Shown here: positions 11,753 to 22,798 of the stretch, piece after piece | How the letters are laid out: each line of letters starts with the position of its first letter | Position numbering within the stretch: the stretch's first letter is position 1 | Origin: Daphnia carinata | Lineage: Eukaryota; Arthropoda; Branchiopoda; Diplostraca; Daphniidae | NCBI RefSeq assembly: GCF_022539665.2 | Contig: NC_081336.1 | Coordinates: 5,472,221-5,536,220, forward strand | Length of the DNA stretch: 64,000 nt | Direction of reading: 5' to 3' | Made by a program: the position numbers and the translations under genes | Notes under the pieces: generated by a model | The model's input: only the letters and a program-made list of their open reading frames with translations | Databases searched by the model: none | What the model was told of the DNA's origin: nothing

Positions 11753-12417
11753 CTTCTTAGTTTCACAGTTCTGGCACTTAATCTAATTTTAAAATTTCCG
11801 GTGTCATCTAATTAAATTTTTTCACAACTTACATCGTCTCACAATCTTGTTCTTTCTCAAACTGTTCAGCGGAGCCTTTAAGCCAACGCTTCTATCATGT
11901 GGAAAAAATTGGAACCCAGGCGCAAACACGCGTGTATCAAGAATACTAATCAAATTGGAAATGCCAATAGGGTTAAGACCTCCTCGGACTACGGGCCTGA
12001 ACACGTGAGCAGTTCCGATAAAGCTCGCTGCAGCAGCACTGAAATGCGGACGCATTTTGGATTGCAGTTGGCGCCTAAACGGTCAACCATCTACCGGACG
12101 TTTGACGCGAAAACACAAGTTCACTGCAAAGTTGAACTAAAGGTTGATGCCATAATTGACATGGGCGTGAGGTTAACATTGAAAAATTAAATTAAGTTTT
12201 ATTATGTTTTGGTTTCAGATTTTGTATTTAGAATTCCGGAAGTGAAATTGGACGATTAATCCTTTTACTTTTTTAGATACTAGACAAATAAGCACAATAC
12301 ATGCCATACGAAGTACGAATGGACGAATATGAAAGATTCTTAGATCCAGACCCTACACATGACCTGTGCCGTTTAAACTAGGTAGGAGAGAAGACGTGTC
12401 CAAAAAACACGCTCAAA
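11753..12417. other. No recognised gene
   Basis: Upstream of the POLR3B copy. Overlapping open frames of 77 codons (minus, 11822-12055) and 97 codons (plus, 11897-12190) match nothing I recognise, and neither shows convincing splice sites. A Pol II promoter for the POLR3B copy could lie here but no element is distinctive. Confidence 0.4.
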
Positions 12418-13813
12418 GTGCGCAAAATCCACCAAGTTACGGCCTTATCCCGCCCGACAGGCACGAGCGAAGTGCACCCATGCCCAGCCTCTGATCTCTT
12501 TGTAAAAAGCGCGCCGAGTGCCAAAAGAACAATGTATCATGGCAACTCACCCCCCCCGAAAAGGCATTGCAACACAATGGATAACTTACACCCGGTGATC
12601 GTCAGACTCATGGACGACAAACCCAACTTCAAGCAAATCGCTGAAAGAGATGCCGTCCACAAAGCTATACTAGCTATCATAGGTGAACCAAAGGACTCCA
12701 AAGTGATGGCAGGAGGCGACCTACTAGTCCACGCAACAGACGCGACGCAACAAGCCAAGCTGCTAAAAATAGTGAACATAACAGGTAGACCAGCCACGTG
12801 CATGCTGCCAAACCGATCCTCTGAGGCTAAAAATAGGTGTAATCTTCGGGGTCCCAGTTAGCGATAGCGATTAAGAAATTCTCGAAGCACTCGCAGGACA
12901 AGATGTCACCCACGTGAAGCGTTTACCGATACGCGACAAACCGGGCACTAAATCTGAGACAGTCCTTTTGACTTTCGCGTCGGTCGTACCAGATAGAGTA
13001 AGATGGCAATCGCTGAGCTACCAAGTGCAGGGATCAATACCAAGCCCTTACAGGTGCAGGAAATGCTGGAGGTTAGGTCACACGGCATCCAGATGTAATG
13101 CAAATGGGAACTATTGGAAAAAATGTTGAACGCAACACCTAGAAAATCTTGAATGCTTAACCAGGTGTATTAACTGCGGTAGCAACGAACATGAGGCCGA
13201 CAACTACGCTGTATGCCCGACCTTTCTAGAGATGAAAAAGATTATTAAAATGGCGGTCTTAGAGGGCATATCGGTACAGGAGGCACGCATGCGATACACC
13301 AACAGCTACAAACCAACGGCCAGGCATATCACGAAACCAGGAACCCTACCCAGCCCAGATCCCGTGAGCCAACTGCAGACTTGCAAAATTCATGAACGCG
13401 ATCAAGAGATGGCGATATTGAAGAGCCAAATACAGGCCCTGCAGGATCAAGTGAAGGCCATCACCGCTACAGCAATTCCAAACATCAAAGGGAAGATAAA
13501 TAGCCTAGGGGAAGACCTGTAAAACACAAATAAAAAGATCAGCCATTTCAACAAGCGGTTCGATAACCTAGACAAAAGACAATTGGAAAACGCCATTCAC
13601 CAAGAAAACAGATTCGACAGACTAGAACTTCTAATAAGCAACCTAATTGGGCATGGTATCCCCGGACCTCCGTCAGATACCACTACCGACCCACTCGGAG
13701 CATCACCGAAGCCTCTAATGCTACACCAAAACATCTCAGCGAGCCTCAGCCCCATGTTCAGCTCCACCAGTCAATGGTGCGACGAAATGGACACAATAGA
13801 TAATGATAAATAG
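12418..13813 (+). pseudogene. LINE ORF1 (gag-like, zinc knuckle), broken
   Basis: Nucleic-acid-binding ORF1 of the Jockey/I type. The C-terminal half has a PRE_C2HC-like region leading into a CCHC knuckle (CRKCWRLGHTASRC, about 13056-13097) and a second cysteine cluster (CINCGSNEHEADNYAVC). After these comes a segment rich in Gln and Ile, possibly a coiled coil. The frame changes near 12826, and in-frame stops lie at about 13126 (TGA) and 13520 (TAA), so no full-length protein can be made. Its last codons overlap the ORF2 start by 11 nt (13803-13813). Confidence 0.8.
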
Positions 13814-15215
13814 ATCCACTATCACGCCCACGTCAAAAAATTTCAAGTGCATTCAATGGAACGTTAGAGGGCTAACTAAAGCCAAACTTGAAGAGTTCAG
13901 GAATTTTATATCTTTAGTTAAACCAAAAATCGTTATGTTAAGTGAAACCCATATCACACCCTCAAGAAGGACCGCCCTGATAAACAAGGTGGAGGAGTGT
14001 CGATACTAGTTCACAAACAATTAATCTCCTCGCCAATTAATATAAATTAACCAGCCACCGTGGAAGCCATCGGTGCCAGTGTCTTATCAGTTAACAACAA
14101 ACCATTGGATTTCCTATCAGTGTATGTGCCAAAAGGTGACTGTGAAGTTCACGAAATTGAGTACCTCCTCTCCGGACCAAACAAGACAGTAATCGGAGGG
14201 AACTTCAACGCCCACCACAGCATGTGGGAGAGCGGCACGCAAACTAATAAAGCAGGCAGGTCAATCTACGTAGCCCTATTAAATAGCCAAGATATGTGCC
14301 CAATAACGCCCGTAGATCTCGGCACACGAATTGACCCCTCCACGGGAAAATCCTCCACTATCGACCTAACAATGACCTCTTCGGGATTGGTAGCAGCGGC
14401 CTCAATCGAAGTAGGCCCCTATCTAGGGAGCGACCACCTACCCCTAATCCTGACTCTCAACAAAACCCCAACACGCAGTACCGGCAGGCCACCCACATGG
14501 ATAATCAATGAAAAGAAAAGGGGGAATGGAACAACAGGCTGGACAAGTATCTTACAGAGAAAAACTTCCCTAATATCGGTGATCCCGAGACAGCTGCAAC
14601 AACGTTCACGAACGCCATTAACACAGCTAGTAAAGCATGCTTCAAGAAATCACAACCTCAACCCAGGAAATACGCAGCACAAAACTGCCCATGGTGGAAC
14701 GAAGAGTGCAACAGAAAGGTAAAAAATGCACGAAAAGCCTTTAGAGAACGGTGTAAAACACCACTCTCGTCATTAAAGCGCACAGAATGGAGCAAAGCGG
14801 TAGCACTGAAGAAGAAATGCATCATCACGGCCAAGAAAAAAGCATGGGAGTCCTTTATCACCAACCTCGGAACCAACGATTAACCAAAGCTGTGGTCTTT
14901 CACGAACGGTATGATAGGCAAGGGATCCAATCCCTCCCCAGACGGCACAACTATCAAAGCCAATGAGGTAACCTATAACTCACCTAGGGAAAAAGCGGAA
15001 CTATTCTTAGACATTTTCAGTCACGTCCACCCATCAAACATCCCAGCAAACAAACCTTTCGATTCAATAATTAATGGGAAAATATCATCCAGCCACCCTA
15101 GCATCCTTAATGACCCAATAACGATAGAAGAAATAGAAAAATGCCTCCCAAAATCCAAAAGCAAAGCAATGGGGATAGATCTCATACACAACTCTGTAAA
15201 GTTTCCAAATCCCGT
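13803..15215 (+). pseudogene. LINE ORF2 endonuclease portion, broken and truncated
   Basis: N-terminal AP-endonuclease domain of a non-LTR pol: QWNVRGL near the start, SETHIT, GGNFNAHHSMW, STIDLT and GSDHLPL are the expected metal- and DNA-binding motifs in order. A frameshift near 13990 with a TAA near 14048, a frameshift near 14510 and a stop near 14881 break it. The linker with a CPWWNEEC motif follows, then the first residues leading to RT (about 15120-15210), where it ends. No catalytic RT block is present. Non-functional relic. Confidence 0.85.
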
Positions 15216-15507
15216 GTATTTGCAGTGAGCTGCCGAAACAACTCCGAATTACAAGCTACAAAATATGCAGTATTTATACTACTACAGAACACAAATGCTG
15301 AAGGTAAAGTGGGAGGAGATACGTTCACTTTCACTTGTGAAACGCTTGAGGGATGTAAAAGGTGTGGCTCCTTTTGGTTAGCCTTTGGGCTTGTTACATT
15401 CCTTCCCCTCTTCGATAATAAGAATTGGTCCTCCAATTTGCATTTTCCGTCACCGACTACAGCTGTTGCTATGGTTGAATAATAAAACTTGTTCCTTCAC
15501 CTAAAAT
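15216..15507. other. Junction between LINE relic and ankyrin locus
   Basis: Neither LINE coding similarity nor the downstream frames extend into this stretch. No LTR, TSD or promoter recognised. If the ankyrin frames belong to an LTR element, this is where a 3' LTR would be expected, but no matching sequence was found on the other side. Confidence 0.35.
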
Positions 15508-15768
15508 TTAAGAAAAAGCGTTGAATGTGATTTTAAAAAGATTGTTGGCGTATTGTCTTTTTTCTTTTCTTCTTTTATTCTTGTTTTTCTTTCTGCCTGA
15601 TATTTCTGCTATGTTGATTATGGCTTGTTCTTTTTCCTCGCGGCTGTATTTTTGGAGTTCTTTTCCTTTAATTTTATTCAGGGAACTAATGTTATGTTTT
15701 AGTTTCCCATTTTTGGAATATGGTTTGCGCTCTTGTGCTGCATGTTTCTGTTCCAGCCGCGTGTCCAT
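15508..15768 (-). CDS. Basic 86-aa open frame overlapping the ankyrin ORF
   Basis: Overlaps the 3' end of the ankyrin frame by 77 nt in another reading frame and runs on for 60 more codons. The product would be strongly basic, with clusters of Lys and Arg (for example KKNKNKRRKEKR) resembling a nuclear-localisation or RNA-binding tail. It could be a separate protein, the C-terminal tail of the ankyrin protein reached by a frameshift, or chance. No homologue recognised. Low confidence as an independent gene. Confidence 0.3.
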   Translation of the reverse strand: MDTRLEQKHAAQERKPYSKNGKLKHNISSLNKIKGKELQKYSREEKEQAIINIAEISGRKKNKNKRRKEKRQYANNLFKITFNAFS

Positions 15769-16249
15769 GGGAGTCTTTTGTCCCTGCGTCTGCTCCGTGT
15801 AGCAGTAAAATCTCGATCATGTCGATTCGGTTGAATCCGCTTGCTACGTGTAAGGCGGTTTCGCCTGAATCGTCTTGTTGGTTGATATTGATTATTCTCT
15901 TTGCGCAAATTTGGGTGGCCAGGTCTTCTAGGCCATACATGGCTAAATAATGCAGAACGGTTCTGCCGTCAGGTGTTGCAATGTTGATGTTAGTTGGTGT
16001 CCATATTAACGATGCACATTCTTGGTTTTTGTGTGAGATTGCCAACATTAAGGGAGTTTCTCCGTTGTAGTTGCGAGCTGTAAATTCGCAGTTGTTATGT
16101 TTTAGGATCCTCAGTAACAGTAGATCATTTTCGGCCGCTGCGATATGACCAATTGTTTTGCCGTGATGGAGTATCTCTGGGTCTGCTCCGAAGGATAGTA
16201 GAAGATCGGTGATTTCGTACCTACATCTTCGTACGCTGGTTTGAGTCAT
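15692..16249 (-). CDS. Ankyrin-repeat protein (185 aa)
   Basis: Four to five ankyrin repeats fill most of the protein: DLLLSFGADPEILHHGKT, GETPLMLAI, DGRTVLHYLA, SGETALHVAS and LLLHGADAGTKD show the usual GxTPLHxA and LLxxGADxxxxD features. No signal peptide or membrane segment, so probably cytosolic or nuclear and acting by protein binding. Its ATG overlaps the stop of the upstream ORF in a four-base ATGA (16246-16249), an arrangement that allows reinitiation and is common in viruses and retroelements but rare in animal genes. The frame is clean. It could be an IkB/vankyrin-like protein; that is a guess from architecture. Confidence 0.7.
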   Translation of the reverse strand: MTQTSVRRCRYEITDLLLSFGADPEILHHGKTIGHIAAAENDLLLLRILKHNNCEFTARNYNGETPLMLAISHKNQECASLIWTPTNINIATPDGRTVLHYLAMYGLEDLATQICAKRIININQQDDSGETALHVASGFNRIDMIEILLLHGADAGTKDSHGHAAGTETCSTRAQTIFQKWETKT

Positions 16250-16980
16250 GTCTGTTCCTCTTCGAATCTTTCATTGAGGAATGTGGCCATCTTCTGTCTT
16301 GGCCAACCCTGTTGAGTTTTGAATTCGTTTTGGATGCACCTTCTTACTACCTGCATTGGAGCTCCCATCATTGTTAATGAAAGTTTTCCGTTTTCTAAGT
16401 CTATCATGGCTTGTCTTCGTAGTTGGATTTTTTCTGCTCGCTCCGCTGATATGGATGCCATTGTTTTCATCCGACAGTTTTTGCATGATTCCGTTTCCCT
16501 GTGTTGGTCGTCCGGCTTGTTCCTTTTTTGGGGAGGCTCACATTGAAGGTAGGTGTCACTGTCATACCCCAATATAAAATCAACACTGTGTTCAATTTCC
16601 ATGTCGGGTTCCATTCCACAATACGCCGTTAATCCCTCGTTTTCATCATCACTTGATTCACTGCTGTTATTCACTTCCTCTTTATTTCCGTAAAAGTCGT
16701 TCTTTTCCGCTTCTATTCCATTCCATCCCATGTATTGTACTAATTGCTTGTTTACATCCGTACTTTTCGGACTTTCTTTTGCTCTGCAGTCCGGTTGGCT
16801 ATCCTCACTTTTGGTGTCCTCGATGGTGATCAGTTCGTGTACTTTTTCCATTTTCCTGGGGAAGATGGTACCTTTACAGTCGTAAATTTTTGTGATGAAA
16901 TTGTTTTCCATTTTGAGATGAGTTAATGTGATGCACACTCTGAATTGTAAAACTTTGTTGGATTTATGCCATTGAAACAC
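16246..16980 (-). CDS. Unknown acidic 244-aa protein upstream of the ankyrin ORF
   Basis: No family recognised. The N-terminal two thirds is acidic and rich in Ser, Glu and Asp (NNSSESSDDENEG at about residues 108-120). A CKNC motif follows, then a basic region rich in Arg and Gln near the C terminus. A low-complexity acidic head before an ankyrin frame recalls the layout of IkB-type proteins, but I see no clear degron and the two frames are separate. An alternative start is the Met at about residue 24, which begins the better-conserved-looking part. It ends in the ATGA overlap with the ankyrin ORF, so the pair may be read from one mRNA. Confidence 0.55.
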   Translation of the reverse strand: MFQWHKSNKVLQFRVCITLTHLKMENNFITKIYDCKGTIFPRKMEKVHELITIEDTKSEDSQPDCRAKESPKSTDVNKQLVQYMGWNGIEAEKNDFYGNKEEVNNSSESSDDENEGLTAYCGMEPDMEIEHSVDFILGYDSDTYLQCEPPQKRNKPDDQHRETESCKNCRMKTMASISAERAEKIQLRRQAMIDLENGKLSLTMMGAPMQVVRRCIQNEFKTQQGWPRQKMATFLNERFEEEQT

Positions 16981-17513
16981 TGGGAAGAGTTTCGCAGTTT
17001 TGCAAACCTTTCAAAGTTTATCGAATTGCTTTTTTCTTTTCCTTTAAGTTCTTGTTTCTATGTTCTTAATTTAATAACAAGTTTTCGTGCATTTAATTAT
17101 GTTCTATTTTCTGTTTTATCTCCTTTTTGGGTGAGTATGTTTCTACGTCTTGTGTTGCGTTGACTTTTGGATTTATCGTAGTGCGAGTCGACGAAAATCC
17201 TGTTTGTATTTGAACTTTCTTTATTCCTTTTTTAGTCATTGTCGTTTCTTATAGAGATTTTATTGCACTTCTTGAGTTAGTTTTCTTCGTTCTTTCGAAG
17301 AGATTACTGCTTGTTTCTGTTGCTCTTGTTTTGAGTTTTATTTTATTTAATTTTTTTTTCGATGGAGCTATTCGAATATAGATATGTTTTTCAGTATTGC
17401 TCTCTGGTTGATATAGCACTGTGGTGTGTTGATTATTCCTTTTTTCTTCTCCCGAAAGCCTTTTCCGTAGGTTCCGTTCGGAAGATCGGAGCTTTTTCCT
17501 CAGCATTTTTCGA

Positions 17514-17893
17514 ATGGCCTTTGATATGCCGGATGCTCCACCACGTGATTTCGGGTACAGGCGCCCTTGGATTAATGATTATTATTATCAGTAAGTTTTT
17601 TTTTTTTTTTTTTTAATTTGTTTGTTCGTTGTAGTAATAATCTGATTTCTTTCAGCAACCATCTTGGGTACGCACGTTACCGCGATGTCTATCCTTTGAG
17701 GTTCGCCCGGTTTCTTTGGAGTCTGGAGTCTGGGGATGATATTTATCACACTACTTCAACGTCTTCTCGGTTGATGCGGGAGCATCTCCAAGAAGAACAT
17801 GAAGATCGGTTGGCGATAACACATGTTGCGCAGATCTACAATTATCTTCTCTATGGCGATCCTCTTCCCGAACGTGATTCCGCGGACGGATGA
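17514..17893 (+). CDS. Small two-exon gene of unknown function (104 aa)
   Basis: Exon 1 17514-17590 and exon 2 17656-17893 join in phase across a 65-nt intron with GTAAGT donor, long T tract and TTTCAG acceptor, giving 105 codons including the stop. The product starts MAFDMPDAPPRDFG, then has a Tyr-rich stretch (NDYYYHNH) across the splice junction and a soluble, charged C-terminal half. No family recognised. It is transcribed away from the minus-strand acidic/ankyrin ORFs, whose start lies about 530 bp away, so the two units may share a divergent promoter. The model rests on splice logic only. Confidence 0.45.
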
Positions 17894-18082
17894 TTTTATT
17901 TTCCTTTGTTTGTGTTATTATTTGTTTTTTGTTTGTTATTTTGTAGTTAAGGTGTTAGGGGCAAATACAAAATTGTTATTCGAGTTTGTGTGTTTGTTTG
18001 TTTTTACTATAAAGTTTCGAAGTATTGGATAGTGGTAAGTGATGAAAATTTTTTTTTTTTTTTTTAGATTTAAAATGATAAT
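17894..18082. other. T-rich stretch next to BEL LTR
   Basis: No gene. T-rich, with a run of about 17 T just before the BEL element. It ends with ATAAT, which resembles ACAAT on the far side of the element (26185-26189) and is probably its slightly diverged 5-bp target duplication. Confidence 0.5.
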
Positions 18083-18449
18083 TGTTGCTGACTCCGTGCC
18101 GAGTAGCAACAGAGAGAGGATGATGATGAGTGATAATGGATGAAAATGGAGATGAGAGATGATAACAAACAAACACTTTATTTTTTTTGGATAAACCCTC
18201 GATTTGAGTAAGACGAGAACAAAAAAGAAAACTGAGACACAACGAGGTGAAAAATGAGGCTAGGCAGAGACACGAGTCTGGATTGAAAAAAAGGTGAGAC
18301 GAAAAAGGAGACAACTTATCTGGGTGGTTACTTTACTGATACTATCCCTTTCACTAGAAAGGGGTAAAACGAAAACTAAAAAAGCACAATGAACGCTTAG
18401 GCCCGTGCCCCCTACAGCCCTGCCCGTGAGGGCGGCACCGTAGGTGACA
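18083..18449 (-). repeat. BEL 3' LTR (367 bp)
   Basis: Nearly identical to 25825-26184, with a few substitutions and small indels (for example an extra short segment near 18296-18310). Ends are TG..CA in element orientation. It is downstream of the coding region on the minus strand and should carry the polyadenylation signal. Confidence 0.9.
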
Positions 18450-19225
18450 GCGGGACCCACCGTGATAACAGGTGCATAAACAAGAACAAATTACCGGCGA
18501 CACTTCTGACGTCACACAAAAACAAAAAAGGAAACCAAAGAATCCGAATTCTTCCATTTGCAGCTGGAGATGGCCCCTCCTAATGCGTTGGCAAATTAGA
18601 GTATGCTTTTCTTGGTGCACACAGGATCTGGTGATGGTCGTGTGTGTCACATAACGTACAACGTCGGGGATAGGGGCAGTCTGCGGTCTTTGTGTGCCCG
18701 GCGACGGTGGTCGGGACGAAGCAGCCAAAACACCGTCGCTGGGCAAACAGGAGCTCCAGTTTGTCCTTGTTTGTGAGGAGCATGAACTCCTCACACTCCG
18801 TGGTCTTCTTCCTGCAAGGGGTTGGTCCCAACACGTGGGACTTCAAAAAACACAGGATGATAGGGGTGTGAAGAGGGACCACAAACGTAGGACGTGTTGG
18901 GGTGGCGACCGGCGTGGCTGGTGGAACGTCAATCTCCCGAACTTTGCGTACGAGAGACCCGATGAGTTTACTCATCGAGTTCTCTCGCTCAGTTCGGAAG
19001 TGGACGCGCACATTGTCCAGATCTTCGGAGTACTTGGCGATCTCTTTGTCGATCTCGAGGATGGCCAGCTGGCAAGAGTACACCTTATCCACTAATTCCT
19101 TTTTTTGCACGCACTAAGTTGTCCACTGTGTCCTTGGGGTTAACCACACACTCCTCCTCCCTTTCCCGACTTTCTTTAACTAGTTTCTTTACCGATGCGG
19201 GCGATGGAGGTGGATAATCGGCCAT
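18450..19225 (-). pseudogene. Second gag-like frame between BEL integrase and 3' LTR
   Basis: Begins at an ATG on the minus strand near 19225 (MADYPPPSPASVKK). It shifts frame at a run of seven A near 19100 and continues as an open frame at 18580-19110 ending in two zinc-knuckle-like clusters (CFGCF..HTKTADC and CTLCDTHDHHQILC). This head-plus-knuckle layout is that of BEL/Pao gag, but it differs from the gag of this element, which sits in its normal place at 23.2-25.6 kb. It may be a fragment of another BEL family picked up by recombination, or a nested fragment. Intact function is unlikely given the frameshift. Confidence 0.6.
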
Positions 19226-19574
19226 GTTGAACGTTAAACGTGGAAGTCACAAGCGCACACTCACTATAAGAAGTTGGGTCGAATGAATGCTGTCTGCTAG
19301 CCTAATAGGTTGAACAGTTTCCATTTTTTTGTGTTACTAAACAGCAACCGTCCTGACTTTGCCCTTTGCCCTATATTTGAACTTGAATATAGGTGGCGTT
19401 GAGTTTCGTGACTTGTTCACCAGAGTTTAAGTTGCGATTTCCTATGTTGTTTACATTTGTGTGTTGTCATGGTGATTTTACTTGTTACATCTACATTTTG
19501 TTTTTACAAGGAGAGCTAGTAATTGTAGCTCCATTACAATCAGTATTTACACTTTACAATACTGAAATTGAATT
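19226..19574 (-). other. Non-coding BEL segment between integrase and extra gag
   Basis: No coding similarity. It could be leader sequence of the fragment that supplied the extra gag-like frame, but no LTR ends or primer-binding site were identified. Confidence 0.35.
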
Positions 19575-22500
19575 TTACGCTGTTGAAGGTTCCATTTTTT
19601 CTTCTTTTGCGTAAATTTGTTGTTCTTTGGCTGGTACCATGATACATAATTTGGCCACCGGCCGAATACATGGTTTCGGATGATTGGTAAGTTTTACTTT
19701 TACCACTCGAACAACATTATCCGTTGCACTGGGGATAACTTCCAACACTTTACCCATCGGCCATTGCCCACGCAAAGTATTTGGTTCGATTACAAGCACT
19801 AGATCCCCCACGGTGACGTTAGGCCTATTTTCTTGCCATTTTCTCCTTTCGGTTAGGTGTGGAACGTATTCACGTAGCCATCTATTCCAGAAATGTTGGA
19901 GTATAGCTTGGCTTTGCAGGTACTATTTGTTGGTTACGTTCATGTCTTCCACGTCGGCCAATTGCAGGGGCACGTATGGACGAGCTCCACCGTGTAGGAA
20001 GTGATTGGGCGTTAATGGATCCGGGTCCTCTGGATCCATACTCAGATGAGTTAACGGCCGGGCGTTTAACAAGGCTGCCACTTCAGCGATCACGGTTCGT
20101 AGCACTTGGTCCGTAACTAGGCAATTGCCAATGCTGGTTTTCATTGCCCGTTTGCAAGACTGTACGATTCTTTCCCAAACGCCACCAAAGTGAGGTCCAT
20201 GAGGAGGAGGAAAGTGCCACTCAATTTGTTGCCAAGCCAAGCCATTAACGTCTGGAGCTCTTCGTGTTTACTGATGAGTTCTTCTAATGCTTGCCGTAAC
20301 TCCTGCTCGGCGGCAACAAAGTTAGTTCCATTGTCACTGTAAACGACCTTCGGTTTTCCACGTAGGCTAACAAAACGGGAGAAGCAAAATAAGAACTCCT
20401 CCATACTGAGCCCGTTGACCACTTCTAGGTGAACTGCTCGTGTGGTGAAGCAAGTGAATAGGCTGACCCAACGTTTTTCATGCCTTCGTCCTCTTCCACC
20501 AATTCTAACCGTTAAAGGACCAAAGTAGTCGATCCCTGTGTACGTGAACGGAGGCAGATGGGGTGTTAAACGATGTATTGGTTGTGAAGCCATCAACGGA
20601 GGGTTAGGTTTCGCCGACGTCCGCTTGCAAGGCCAGCAGTTGTTGATGACCGATTTTACCACTTTGCGTCCGGAAAGTATCCAAAATCTTGAACGTACGT
20701 CTGTCAGCAATCTTTCGGTCTTGACGTGCATGTGTCTAACGTGGTGATCCCAGATTATCCTTTTCGTTACAAGTTGAGATGCTGGTAGAAGTATGGGGTG
20801 CTTGGCTGCATAGTCGATCGGCGCTTGAAGTATCCGTCCGCCAATTCGCATCTGTCCAGCTTCATCCAAGAAGGGCTGGAAGGTGCGAAGTTTTGATCTG
20901 AGTGGTAATTCCATATTCTTGCGAAGGGCGTAGACTTCTTCAGCAAAGGCCAATTCTTGCGCTCGTACGATGCATTTTGTCAGCGATGTTACCATTTCTT
21001 CTACTGTCAGCTCTCCGACAATGGGTTTTTCATCACGAAGTTTTGCTCTGGCGTTGTTGGTAAATCTTCTACTCCAGGCTAGCACCCGTTGAATCTTCAC
21101 CAGGCTGGAAAAACGTGCTACGCATCGGTCGATGACGTGATTCTCGTCTTCCGTTTTAACCACTGAGACGCGGATAACGTTTACATCCCGTTCTTCTGGC
21201 TCCGTAATATCTTCCTATGTGTACCACTTTGAGGGGTCTAGGTTCAGGAACGGAGGTCCCCGGTGGAAATGGGCCAATTCGTCGACGTCCTTTTGGTCGA
21301 TACCCCTACTACAAAGGTCTGCCGGATTTGAATCTCCAGCAACATGACGCCATTGTCGACGAGACGTGTTTCGGAGTATCTTTCCGATGCGGTTGTTGAC
21401 GAAGACTTCAAATCGGCACGTCTTCGAGTGGATCCACCGCAGCACTGTTTGCGAGTCTGTGTGGAAGGTTACTTGCCTCAAATCAATTTCTAGTTCACGA
21501 CAAATCGTGAGAGCAATGTTGAGGCCTTCTACTGCCGCCTGTAACTCCAAACGGGGAATCGTGAGACCTTTTACCGGTGTGACGTGCGTTTTCGACATGA
21601 CGAATGACACGTTGACGGAATGGTCTTCAAATACAGTGCGGAAGTAGGCTACTGCTCCGAATCCTTTGGAGCTTGCATCCGTGAAGACGTGGAGGCACTG
21701 TTGAGTTCATCGTCCTCGTTTGAGGACGAAAGGACGAAAAGGACGAAAGGACGAAGTACGGAAGCATCTCGGTACTGAGAGCGACTCCAAATTTTCCAGA
21801 TGACCGTACCAGCAATAGAAACGTTGACTCAATGTTTCCGGTACCACGTCATTCCAACCGATCCGTTCTTCGTTGGTCCAGATGTCTTGGAGTAAAGACT
21901 TCATCACGAAGATAACTGGTGCAACCAGCCCTAACGGGTCGTAGACGCTTGAGATGATGCTTAGGAAGGCCCGCTTCGTGAGTGTCACGTTGTTTAGCGG
22001 CTTCCGAATCTTGAAAGTCAGCATATCTCGTTCGCTGTCCCACATTACTCCCAGCGTTCTTTCGACGGGAAGTTTCTCCAAGTCCAGATCTAGAGTTGGT
22101 GACGCTAGGCCAAACTCTCATAACGCAGCTATCACCGTTCTCGATGACGACGTCCATTTAGTCAAATTGAAACCGCCTTACTGGAGAAGGGACCTCATTT
22201 GGCGGGACCGTTTGATGACTTCGTCTTCGGAGTCGAATGAGTCGAGATAATTGTCTACGTAGAAATTATGTCGAACGCTATCGGCTACGTCTGGAAACTG
22301 GCTGCGGTAGTCGTCGGCTGTCCTGTTGAGGGCGAAGATGCAGCTCGTCGGGGATGAGATAGCTCCAGATACGTGAACCGTCATCTGGTACGTTAACGGA
22401 GCTGAATTACTGCCAGGCGTCCGGTAGAGAAATCGGAAGGCTGCCTGGTCTGCTTCCGGGACTTTCACTTGGTGAAACATTTTCTCAATGTCCGCTCCGA

Positions 22501-22798
22501 CTGGTACGAGGTTACGGCGGAAACGGATGAGCGCACCAAGCAGGTTTTGATTTATCGATGTGCCACCAAACTCAGCAGCTCCATCGAATACGACACGAAC
22601 TTTGGTCGATGAGCTGGAAGGGCTCACGACCCCGTGGTGTGGCAGGTACCACGTCCTTGTTGTCTCCGTCTGGGCTTCTTGGGTCGTTAGGAGCCGGGCG
22701 TGTTTTAACCCGATGTACTCCTTGACTACTGCATCGTACTTATGAGCAAACTCTTCGTCCCGATGAAAACGTCGTTCGAGAGCGTAGAGCCTCTTCAA
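19575..22798 (-). pseudogene. BEL pol: RT, RNase H, integrase (broken)
   Basis: In order on the minus strand. RT (22798-21707) shows KVRVVFDGAAEF, DIEKMFHQV and a catalytic box FYVDNYLDS, with Asn where the second Asp of YVDD is usual. RNase H-like (21610-21215) shows FHTDSQTVLRW and HVAGDSNPADLCSRG. Integrase (21163-19575) has the zinc-binding segment around CWPCKR, then GIDYFGPL and YSDNGTNF with the DDE aspartates, and a BEL-type C terminus with NHFLHGGARP. Frame breaks occur near 22180, 21750, 21200 and 20200. A short tandem GGACGAAA-type expansion at 21718-21755 lies between RT and RNase H. Confidence 0.88.

Larger units (their letters stand above)
12418..15215 (+). mobile_element. Non-LTR retrotransposon (Jockey/I-like), decayed and 3'-truncated
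   Basis: A two-ORF LINE layout: a gag-like ORF1 with zinc knuckles overlaps an ORF2 beginning with an AP endonuclease. Coding similarity stops near 15215, just where the reverse transcriptase should begin. There is no RT YxDD box, no 3' UTR and no poly-A tail. LINE copies are normally 5'-truncated, so losing the 3' end implies later deletion or interruption rather than incomplete reverse transcription. The locus beyond 15.5 kb is unrelated. Confidence 0.85.
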
